A stretch of DNA of 64,000 bases. Source: Holophagaceae bacterium. GTDB lineage: Bacteria; Acidobacteriota; Holophagae; Holophagales; Holophagaceae. Under the pieces are notes generated by a model. That model was not told the DNA's origin and searched no databases. It was given only the letters and a program-made list of their open reading frames with translations. Where the stretch lies: assembly GCA_016720465.1 (NCBI GenBank), contig JADKKO010000004.1, forward strand, positions 682,001-746,000, given 5' to 3'. The position numbers and the translations under genes were made by a program. The first letter of the stretch is position 1. The number at the start of each line of letters is the position of its first letter. Positions 57,741 to 64,000 of the stretch are shown here, piece after piece.

Positions 57741-57786
57741 CAGATTCGGCCGCTAAGATGGAGGGACAACCAAGCTAGGATGATTC

Positions 57787-57969
57787 ATGCTCGACCCCCG
57801 ACTGTTGGAAATCCTCTGCTGCCCCGCCGATCACGAGGGCGCCCCCTGCCATGGCGACATCCAGGAATCGGCCGAAGGGCTGCTCTGCCTGAAATGCGGC
57901 CTGATCTATCCCATCGAGGACGGCATTCCGGTGATGCTCAGCGAGCACGCCAAAAAGGCCGACGCGTGA
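57787..57969 (+). CDS. Trm112-family zinc-binding protein
   Basis: 60 aa. LLEILCCPADHEGAP and LLCLKCGLIYPIEDGIPVML give the zinc-ribbon pattern (two Cys near 11-12, CxxC near 38-41). Bacterial Trm112-like proteins are small activators or stabilisers of methyltransferases or other enzymes. The GTGA overlap with rfaE1 suggests co-translation, as is common for this protein next to lipopolysaccharide genes. Confidence 0.9.
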   Translation: MLDPRLLEILCCPADHEGAPCHGDIQESAEGLLCLKCGLIYPIEDGIPVMLSEHAKKADA

Positions 57970-58970
57970 AGCTGGATCTGAACCACGCCAAGTCGCTGCT
58001 GGACCGCATCCGCGGGCTCAAGGTGGCGGTGCTGGGCGACCTGATGCTGGATGAATACCTGTTCGGCGAGGTGAGCCGCATCTCGCCGGAAGCGCCCGTG
58101 CCCATCGTGCGGATCGTGCGTGAGAAGGCGGTGCTCGGCGGGGCGGCGAACGTGGCCGCCAACCTTAAGGCCCTGGGCGCCGAGCCTCTGCTCATCGGCA
58201 CGCTTCAGGCGGATGCGGCCGGCGGCCGGCTCTTGGAACTGCTGTCGCATTCCGGCATCGAGACGGCGAGCCTGGTGATGGATCCGTCGCGGCCCACCAT
58301 CATCAAGACCCGCGTCATCGGCCAGACCCAGCAGATGCTGCGCATCGACCGGGAGGAGCCCCGGAGCCTGGATGCGACGGCCCTGGGGGGCCTTCTCGGC
58401 CAGATCGAGAACCAGCTTCCTGGAAGCGGAGCGCTCATTGTTTCGGACTATGCCAAGGGCATCATCGGGCCCCAGGTGATGGATTGCGTGCGCAAGCTTT
58501 GCGCCCGCCACCAGATCCCCTGGATCGTGGATCCCAAGCCGGCCCATCGCGCGCTGTACCAGGGCGCGACCTTGATGACGCCCAACCGCAAAGAAACCGC
58601 CGAACTGAGCGGGATGCCAGCCATCGGCGATGCGGAAGTCGCCGCCGCGGGCAAGGCCCTGGTGGCCGCCCTCGGCCTTTCGGGCCTGCTCATCACCCGC
58701 AGCGAGAAAGGCATGGCCCTGTTCGCCCCGGACGCCGAGCATGCGGAACCCTGGATGATTCCCACGATGGCGCAGGAAGTGTTCGACGTGAGCGGCGCCG
58801 GGGATACGGTCATCGCGGCCTTCAGCGCCGCCGTGGCCGCCGGCGCCGACTGGAAGGATGCGGCGATGCTCGCCAACGCCGCCGCCGGTGTGGTGGTCGC
58901 CAAGATGGGCACCGCCACCGTCACAGCAAAGGAATTGCTGGAGCATTACCACGACCAGGAAGCGGTGTGA
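57966..58970 (+). CDS. rfaE1: D-glycero-beta-D-manno-heptose-7-phosphate kinase
   Basis: A PfkB-type kinase making heptose-1,7-bisphosphate for LPS inner core synthesis. 334 aa from GTG 57966, overlapping the Trm112 stop. GDLMLDEYLFGEVSRISPEAPVPIV, VLGGAANVAANLKALG, LIVSDYAKG, WIVDPKP and the catalytic VFDVSGAGDTVIAAF are intact. There is no C-terminal cytidylyltransferase domain, so this is the split RfaE1 form and not HldE. Its presence implies an LPS-bearing outer membrane. Confidence 0.95.
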   Translation: MKLDLNHAKSLLDRIRGLKVAVLGDLMLDEYLFGEVSRISPEAPVPIVRIVREKAVLGGAANVAANLKALGAEPLLIGTLQADAAGGRLLELLSHSGIETASLVMDPSRPTIIKTRVIGQTQQMLRIDREEPRSLDATALGGLLGQIENQLPGSGALIVSDYAKGIIGPQVMDCVRKLCARHQIPWIVDPKPAHRALYQGATLMTPNRKETAELSGMPAIGDAEVAAAGKALVAALGLSGLLITRSEKGMALFAPDAEHAEPWMIPTMAQEVFDVSGAGDTVIAAFSAAVAAGADWKDAAMLANAAAGVVVAKMGTATVTAKELLEHYHDQEAV

Positions 58971-58980
58971 GGGCGGGCTC

Positions 58981-59090
58981 TATGGGCTATGAGCTATGAG
59001 CCATGAGCCAACAGCTCTGAGGCACGAGTGAAAGAAGGTGCGCCAAGCGCATCCAATTCACGGATCGCCGATTGCTGATCGCCTCAGAGC
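58981..59090. repeat. heptad repeats and 10-bp inverted repeat after rfaE1
   Basis: The heptamers GGGCTAT, GAGCTAT, GAGCCAT, GAGCCAA stand in tandem at 58984-59011. GCTCTGAGGC (59014-59023) is the exact reverse complement of 59081-59090. On the right side GGATCGCC-GATTGCT-GATCGCC is another short 7-8 bp repetition. It lies between rfaE1 and a convergent gene. Confidence 0.72.
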
Positions 59091-59101
59091 CTCAACCCCG
59101 A

Positions 59102-59611
59102 TCAGTTCCTGAGCTCCACGCTCAGCACGTAATGATCGCCCTTGGGCAGGCGGTCCTTCACCTGGAAGAAAGCCAGATCGAAAGTTTCGGTCGCGCCAGG
59201 CTTTACGGTGCCGACCTTGGTGCCCCCGTTGGCGGCGCCCAGCAGCCGTCCCTCCTTGTCGAACACGGCGATGGCGAATCCCGGTATGCGGGACCTCCTG
59301 GAAGTGTTGGTCACGTGGAGCAGGGCGCGGGTGCCATAGTCGGGACCTTGCAGGAGCTTGGTCTTGGGTTCCCGCTTGCCGATGGCGATGGACGTGACCT
59401 TGAGGCCGTCCACATCCACGTCCAGGGGCTGCGATTGGTTCCAATGGAACGGGAAAGTCCCGCTGAAGAAGCTCAACGGCTGGGGCTGCGCGGGAACCGG
59501 GGGTTCCTGCTTCGCGATTCCAGCCTCGGCTTTCACGGGCTCCGCTGGCTTCGTTTCCTGAGCGGGCTGGTTCTGGAACGCAAGCAGGAGGAGGAGGGGA
59601 AGAAGGCTCAT
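59102..59611 (-). CDS. secreted hypothetical protein
   Basis: 169 aa with a short signal (MSLLPLLLLLAFQNQ). A Pro/Glu/Lys-rich linker (18-45) leads to a beta-rich domain (about 60-169). That domain has GTRALLHVTNTSRRSRIPGFAIAVFDKEGRLLGAANGG and VGTVKPGATETFDLAFF, resembling an Ig-like/FxLYD-type fold. The function is unknown. The next gene on the same strand (59696-61045) encodes a zinc-ribbon protein. Confidence 0.72.
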   Translation of the reverse strand: MSLLPLLLLLAFQNQPAQETKPAEPVKAEAGIAKQEPPVPAQPQPLSFFSGTFPFHWNQSQPLDVDVDGLKVTSIAIGKREPKTKLLQGPDYGTRALLHVTNTSRRSRIPGFAIAVFDKEGRLLGAANGGTKVGTVKPGATETFDLAFFQVKDRLPKGDHYVLSVELRN

Positions 59612-59695
59612 GACAACTCCGAAAAGGCTAGCTGGCCCCGCAACCTTTGGTGCAGGCTGCGGAGCTTAAGGTTCCGGCGCGTGATTTGAGAGCGC

Positions 59696-61045
59696 TCAGT
59701 TCTTGCTGCCGAACAGACCACCGAAAAGGCTCTTCTTCACCGGCGCTGTTTCGTTGGCTAGGGTCGGCGCGGGGCCGATCTGGGTGATGCGGCGCAGACG
59801 CTCGAAGACCGGGCGCAGGGCCGGGACCTTGTTGGCCTCAAGCCAGTTCTCGCTGAACTGCCGGGCCACCAGGTGGTATTCCTTCACGCGGCCCAGCTCC
59901 ACCATCTGGATCAATTGATCCATGGCCACGTTGGAAAGGGTCTCGGTTTCCAATTGGATCTTGAGCAGGTTCGGGTCCTTCGCCGAGGCTGGCTCGGGCT
60001 CCGGAGCGGGCATGGGCGCCGGCCTCGGCGCAGTCAGGAAGACCGTGGGGGCGGAGGCCGGGGGCGGCGGCACCAAGGCCGGCATCGGCATCATCATGGT
60101 CCTGGCCTGCGGGGACGATGTTTCCACCGGCATGTCTTCATGATGCATGAGCCTTGTGGAGGCGGAGGGCTCCGGCTCTGCGGTCTGGGCGGACATGGCC
60201 TGGTCGAGTTCCCTCGGCGAAAGCACCGAAGTGGAGCCAGGCTCCATGGAAGTGTCGAATTGAGGGGCGGGAATGCCGCCCAGGGTCAACTCGAGGGCGT
60301 CCAGGGTGGTTTCCACGTCCATGGGGGCGCCGCCCCGCATGCCCATGGAAACAGGCCGCGCCCGCTGTACGGAGGGCGTCCCGGCCATGAGCTTGTCGAT
60401 GGCGTCCCGGGCGGAACTGTAGGTGGAAGTGCCATCGGGGGACATTTCCGGCTCCACCTTGGGCGCGCTGCCAACCAGGCTTTCGGGCATGGGCGGCGGT
60501 CCTCCGAGCCCCAGGGCTTCCAATTCCTCCTCCGAATGCGCCTGAAATGCCGGCATCTCCGAATACGGCCGATGTTCAGGGTGCGCCTCGGGGTTCAATA
60601 CGAGGGTCCTCTCCATGGCGCTGTCGGGTTCTTCCAGATCCTGGAAGGTGAGCGTGGGAAGGTGGGTCAGCGGGCCCTCAGAGAAGGTTTCCGTGGCATC
60701 CGGAAGCAGCAGGGGCCGCTCCGCGGTGGTGGTGGCCGCATCCGCGTAGGCCGCGCGGATATCGTCCTCGGAGATGCCCGTGGTGGAACCGGCCTGGACC
60801 TCCAGGTCCTGGGCTTCGACGCCGATGGTGGCACCGCTCTGGTCGCCGAATCCGCCGATCCCGTCGAGCGAAGCCTCGTAGCCTTCGCCGAGAGGAGTCA
60901 AGGCCAGCAGACGCCGGACCTCCTCGGCGATGGGGAAGATATGGTCGCAGGTGAAGCATTTCGCCCGCCGGTGCCGGTGTTGCACGCGCGGCGGGCGGAG
61001 CGCGTAATGGGTCGCGCATTTCGGGCAGTGAACGGATTCAAGCAC
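59696..61045 (-). CDS. MJ0042 zinc-ribbon protein with long disordered region
   Basis: 449 aa. The N-terminal MJ0042-type zinc ribbon has Cys7-x2-Cys10 and Cys30-x2-Cys33 (CPKCATHYALRPPRV...CFTCDHIF). Residues 60-345 are acidic and Pro/Thr/Ser/Met-rich, with repeated phospho-site-like stretches (EERTLVLNPEAHP-like segments, SSPQARTMMMPMPALVPPPPASAPT), probably disordered. Residues 350-430 form a helical domain (LLKIQLETETLSNVAMDQLIQMVELGRVKEYHLVARQFSENWLE). The tail LFGGLFGSKN is hydrophobic. The type occurs in Myxococcota and Acidobacteriota and may scaffold or regulate. The role is unknown. Confidence 0.78.
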   Translation of the reverse strand: MLESVHCPKCATHYALRPPRVQHRHRRAKCFTCDHIFPIAEEVRRLLALTPLGEGYEASLDGIGGFGDQSGATIGVEAQDLEVQAGSTTGISEDDIRAAYADAATTTAERPLLLPDATETFSEGPLTHLPTLTFQDLEEPDSAMERTLVLNPEAHPEHRPYSEMPAFQAHSEEELEALGLGGPPPMPESLVGSAPKVEPEMSPDGTSTYSSARDAIDKLMAGTPSVQRARPVSMGMRGGAPMDVETTLDALELTLGGIPAPQFDTSMEPGSTSVLSPRELDQAMSAQTAEPEPSASTRLMHHEDMPVETSSPQARTMMMPMPALVPPPPASAPTVFLTAPRPAPMPAPEPEPASAKDPNLLKIQLETETLSNVAMDQLIQMVELGRVKEYHLVARQFSENWLEANKVPALRPVFERLRRITQIGPAPTLANETAPVKKSLFGGLFGSKN

Positions 61046-61206
61046 GGCGCACTCCGAATGGTTAGGGGGCGTTACAATCCCGGCTTTTTTTTGTTGGTTT
61101 GGGGGGGGGATATTGAAGACGGCTCAGGCCAATCTTAGGCCTAATCCCTGCCAGACTCCATCCTTTGGCTCCCGGTATCCTGAATAAAGATCGCAAGGAG
61201 GAAGGC

Positions 61207-61872
61207 GTGACAGGGGTGCTCATCACCGCGGAGGGCGTGGAAGGGTCCGGCAAATCGACCCAGCTCCTGCGCCTCTCGGAGCATCTCCGGCGGCTCGGCC
61301 TGCCCGTCGTGGTGTCCAAGGAGCCGGGCGGAACGGCCCTGGGCCGCGATATCCGGAGCCTGCTGCTGACGCGCCATCCCAGCGGGGAGGCCTGGTGCGC
61401 CGAAGCCGAACTGCTGCTTTTCTACGCCGACCGCGCCCAGCACCTGGCCCAGGTCATCCGGCCGGCCATCGAGGCCGGAAAAATCGTGCTGGTCGACCGC
61501 TTCGAGGACAGCACCCGGGCCTACCAGGGCGCCGCGGGCGTGTCCGAGCACATGCTGGACCGGCTCCATGAGCTGGTGCTCGGACGCCTGAAGCCCCATC
61601 TGACCCTGCTTCTCGACATGGATCCCCGTTTGAGCCTGCAGCGGGTGGAAGTCCGGAACCTCTCCATGGGCGAAGAGTTCAAGGAGACCCTTTTCGATGA
61701 ACGGCAACTGGAATTCCACGCCCGGGTCCGCGCTCGGTTCCTGGCCATCGCCCTCGCCGAGCCGCTGCGCGTGGTCGTGGTCCCCGCCAGGGACTCCCCC
61801 GCCGAGGTGGAGGAAACCATCTGGCGCCGCGTGGCTCCCCTGCTCCGCAACGCGGGATTCGCGGTGGAATGA
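61207..61872 (+). CDS. tmk: thymidylate kinase
   Basis: Phosphorylates dTMP to dTDP. 221 aa from GTG 61207, with the RBS AAGGAGGAAGG just upstream; the open frame to 61165 lacks an RBS. P-loop TAEGVEGSGKSTQLLRL, EPGGTALGRDIR, DRFEDSTRAYQGAAG and LLLDMDPRLSLQR are typical. ATGA overlap with holB, a frequent pairing. Confidence 0.95.
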   Translation: MTGVLITAEGVEGSGKSTQLLRLSEHLRRLGLPVVVSKEPGGTALGRDIRSLLLTRHPSGEAWCAEAELLLFYADRAQHLAQVIRPAIEAGKIVLVDRFEDSTRAYQGAAGVSEHMLDRLHELVLGRLKPHLTLLLDMDPRLSLQRVEVRNLSMGEEFKETLFDERQLEFHARVRARFLAIALAEPLRVVVVPARDSPAEVEETIWRRVAPLLRNAGFAVE

Positions 61873-62861
61873 TGTTTGACGGGCGACTGATCGGACACAG
61901 GGCCATCCGGGAAAACCTGCTGTCGCGCCTGCAGGCGGGGAAGCTGGCGGGATCGCTGATATTCGCGGGGCTGGATGGCATCGGCAAGCGCCGCATCGCG
62001 CTGGAGCTGGCGCAGCGGGAGCTCTGCTTCAAGGGCAGCGCGTGCGGGGCCTGCCAGGGCTGCAAAGCCTTCTGGACGGATCCGCTGCCCATCGAATTGC
62101 CGAACCTGCTGCGCATCGCGCCCGAGGGCAAGGCGGGGATCATCAAGGTCGGCGCCGTCCGCGATTCGGACCTCGTGGAGGGCGGCGTCATCGCCTGGGC
62201 TGCCATGGCTCCGCCGCCGCGGTGCCACCGCTGGATCCTGATCGAGGATGCCCACCGGCTCCACGGGGCCGCGGCCAACATGCTGCTGAAGACCCTGGAG
62301 GAACCGCCGCCGGGCACCCATGTGGTCCTGATCACCCATCGCCCCGATGCGATGCTGCAGACCATACGGTCCCGCTGCGAGCGGATCGCCTTCGCTCCGC
62401 TCTCGGGAGACGAAGCCTGGGCCGTGGCCCTCGCCAACGGCTGGGGCGAGGCAGAACGGGAAAGCTGGACGGCGCTCTCGGCGGGCTCGCTGCGGTTCCT
62501 GGAACGGGATGCCTTCGAGCGCGCCGCCGCGCAGGTCGATGCCTGGCTGCGGCTGAGTTCAGGAACCTCCTTCCGCGACGCGGCCGGGCCCCTGGTTCCG
62601 GACCGCACTTCCGAAATGGCGGTGAGCGAGCAGCTGCGCCAGCCATTGGAACTGCTCCTGGCGCTGCTCAACGATGCCGCCCGGTCCCGGTGCGGGGGAG
62701 CGCCGTCCCTGGCGCCGTGGAAGGCCGGGATCGGGAAGCTCGCTCAGTCCTCGGCGGATCTGAAGCTTTCCCAGGAGCTCGTCTACCAGGCCCTGCGCCA
62801 TCTTCCCCGCAATCCCTCGCCAGAGCCCGTGCTGCGGGAGATCGGGATGACGCTGAGATAG
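61869..62861 (+). CDS. holB: DNA polymerase III delta-prime subunit
   Basis: A clamp-loader subunit of 330 aa. The AAA+ fold has a modified P-loop (FAGLDGIGKRRIALELA), the zinc-module cysteines CFKGSACGACQGC (the first three ligands near 52-64), WILIEDAHRLHGAAANMLLKTLEEPPPGTHVVLITHRPDAMLQTIRSRC with the SRC motif, and a helical collar. LEEPP and SRC are diagnostic for HolB/DnaX-like proteins. The start by ATGA overlap fits coupling to tmk. Confidence 0.93.
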   Translation: MMFDGRLIGHRAIRENLLSRLQAGKLAGSLIFAGLDGIGKRRIALELAQRELCFKGSACGACQGCKAFWTDPLPIELPNLLRIAPEGKAGIIKVGAVRDSDLVEGGVIAWAAMAPPPRCHRWILIEDAHRLHGAAANMLLKTLEEPPPGTHVVLITHRPDAMLQTIRSRCERIAFAPLSGDEAWAVALANGWGEAERESWTALSAGSLRFLERDAFERAAAQVDAWLRLSSGTSFRDAAGPLVPDRTSEMAVSEQLRQPLELLLALLNDAARSRCGGAPSLAPWKAGIGKLAQSSADLKLSQELVYQALRHLPRNPSPEPVLREIGMTLR

Positions 62862-62865
62862 GCCA

Positions 62866-64000
62866 TTATTTTTTGGGGTCGCGCGGCAGTTCGCAGGTCT
62901 CGGCGCCGATGAAGCCCGCCAACCGTTCAAGCGCGGCCTCCAGGGCCTTCTTCCGGGGCCGGGTGGCCTTGACGCCGGGTTCCCACCAGAGCCCCTTCAC
63001 TTCCAGCAGGCCCTGGTCCCGGTGGAATTTGGGATCCAGGCGGCCCACGATCCGCTCGCCTTCGAGGATCGGCAGGACGTAATAGCCATAGGCGCGCTTG
63101 CCGTCCGGCACGAAGGCCTCGAACCGGTAATCGAACCCGAACACGCGCAGCGCCCGGGAGCGGTCCCGGAGCACCGGGTCGAAGGGACACAGCAGCCGTG
63201 TGCGGTCCGGCGCATCCGGAAGGCGCTTCAGGCGCGCCTCCCAATCCGCCGCCGCGTAGGCGGCCCGCGGTCCGGAGCCATCGGCGCTTTCCACGCTCAC
63301 AGCCGCGATGCGGCCGGCCCTGGCTTCCCGTTCGCACCAGGCCTTGACCTGGGCGATATCCAGGTCGGCCCAGAAATCCGCCAGTTCCTTCGGCGAAGCC
63401 ACCGCCAGCCGCTCCAGCGCCGACGAGCAGGCCCAGTGGATGTGGGCTTCTTCATCGGGCTCGGGCTCAGCATGCGCATGGGGCAGCACCCGCTCGGTGA
63501 GATCGTAGACCTTGTGGAAATGGACCCGCTTGGCGATGGCCAGCTCGCCCGTGCGCCACAGGAAATCCAGCGCCGCCTTCTGGGGCTTCCAGCCCCACCA
63601 GGGCCCGCGTTTTTCCGGATGCTCGAAGTCCGCACTCTTCAGCGGGCCTTCCCGGGTGATGCGCTCCAGGACCTGGGCCACCACCTGCCCGCCCTCCACG
63701 CCGCGGAAATGGTACTGCCACCAGGCATTGCCCTGGATGCGCGCCCGGTCCTTCCGGAACCGCGGCTTCCAGTGGGAAAACCATTCCACCGGGATGGCCG
63801 AGGCGTCGTGGGTCCAATGCTCGAAAAGGGAGCGGTCCTGCTCCAGGGCGCGGGCGAACTGCTCCTGGCTGAACCCATCCAGGCGCGTGTGCAGCGTCAG
63901 GTTGTGGGCCCGTTCCACCACATTGATGGAGTCCATCTGCACGAAGCCCAGACGCCTGATGAGCTTCGCCAGGGAGGTCTTCGTGGCGCGCCCCTCCGGG
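62866..64000 (-). CDS. YcaQ-like winged-helix DNA glycosylase family protein, partial (5' end outside)
   Basis: The frame is open beyond the right edge. Upstream codons ATKTSLAKLIRRLGFVQMDSINVVERAHNLTLHTRL match the family N-terminus, so the ATG at 63942 is not the start. About 377 aa are present. RSLFEHWTHDASAIPVEWFSHW, GPWWGWKPQKAALDFLWRTGELAIAKR, and the diagnostic LLCPFDPVLRDRSRALRVFGFDYRFEAFVPDGKRAYGYYVLPIL are all present. YcaQ/AlkX proteins unhook DNA interstrand crosslinks. The three QxQ/QxD-type catalytic residues cannot all be checked here. Confidence 0.9.
   Translation of the reverse strand, partial: PEGRATKTSLAKLIRRLGFVQMDSINVVERAHNLTLHTRLDGFSQEQFARALEQDRSLFEHWTHDASAIPVEWFSHWKPRFRKDRARIQGNAWWQYHFRGVEGGQVVAQVLERITREGPLKSADFEHPEKRGPWWGWKPQKAALDFLWRTGELAIAKRVHFHKVYDLTERVLPHAHAEPEPDEEAHIHWACSSALERLAVASPKELADFWADLDIAQVKAWCEREARAGRIAAVSVESADGSGPRAAYAAADWEARLKRLPDAPDRTRLLCPFDPVLRDRSRALRVFGFDYRFEAFVPDGKRAYGYYVLPILEGERIVGRLDPKFHRDQGLLEVKGLWWEPGVKATRPRKKALEAALERLAGFIGAETCELPRDPKK

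Overview
The window is a compact, GC-rich bacterial chromosome segment. It has dense operons, many ATGA, GTGA or TTGA stop/start overlaps, and a single apparent copy of each housekeeping gene. The gene set (NADH dehydrogenase nuoABCD and nuoEF, thrABC, cyanophycin genes, DUF2911-TPR proteins, HdrD-like Fe-S oxidoreductase, RfaE1, MJ0042 zinc-ribbon protein) and the codon bias suggest an environmental Gram-negative, most likely an Acidobacteriota of the Holophagae/Geothrix type. That placement is inference, with no marker gene compared. I saw no rRNA, tRNA, CRISPR array, transposase or prophage.

Layout. 1-7 kb: serS (cut by the left edge, frame broken), a diguanylate cyclase with a damaged EAL domain, a globin/membrane protein/phosphatase set, a broken ABC ATPase, and a MerR-led operon of unknown function. 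7-11.7 kb: asparaginase, hybrid histidine kinase, GlcD-like oxidase. 11.7-18.5 kb: a cyanophycin locus, iadA-cphB-cphA plus a second, shorter Mur-ligase protein without ATP-grasp. It covers synthesis, depolymerisation and dipeptide hydrolysis. 19.8-24.7 kb: thrC-thrB-thrA on the minus strand, preceded by a recognisable thr attenuator (leader peptide with a threonine run, antiterminator, terminator). 24.7-31.3 kb: GDPD, ATP/ADP-type carrier, Tat-exported epimerase, argF, P450, TetR. 31.4-40.1 kb: an accessory stretch, AT-richer from about 31.9 to 35.3 kb, with a kelch/Ig lipoprotein, a fragmented secreted-protein gene, a sensor kinase with its membrane partner, and a broken NtrC-type two-component pair. 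40.3-48 kb: nuo genes split into nuoEF and nuoABCD by a 2.6-kb block (periplasmic-type DNA ligase, YceI, MarR) with repeats at both edges. 48.1-53.4 kb: acp-fabZ-KS-KS-like-SPOR-prmA-murI. 53.4-55.4 kb: signal peptidase, MauE-like, rhodanese, broken PTPS-like gene. 55.4-64 kb: Fe-S oxidoreductase, Trm112, rfaE1, secreted and zinc-ribbon proteins, tmk, holB, and a YcaQ-like gene cut by the right edge.

Two kinds of intergenic repeat recur. One is a roughly 43-55 bp palindrome with the core CCAG-NGCTTTY-CTGG (six copies, three of them in a 72-bp tandem array). The other is a set of short 7-9 bp repeats, in most cases arranged as inverted pairs and in two places surrounding a strong terminator hairpin. 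Several genes have frame disruptions, including essential serS. Some of these may be base-call errors, so each broken gene should be checked against reads before a biological reading is given.
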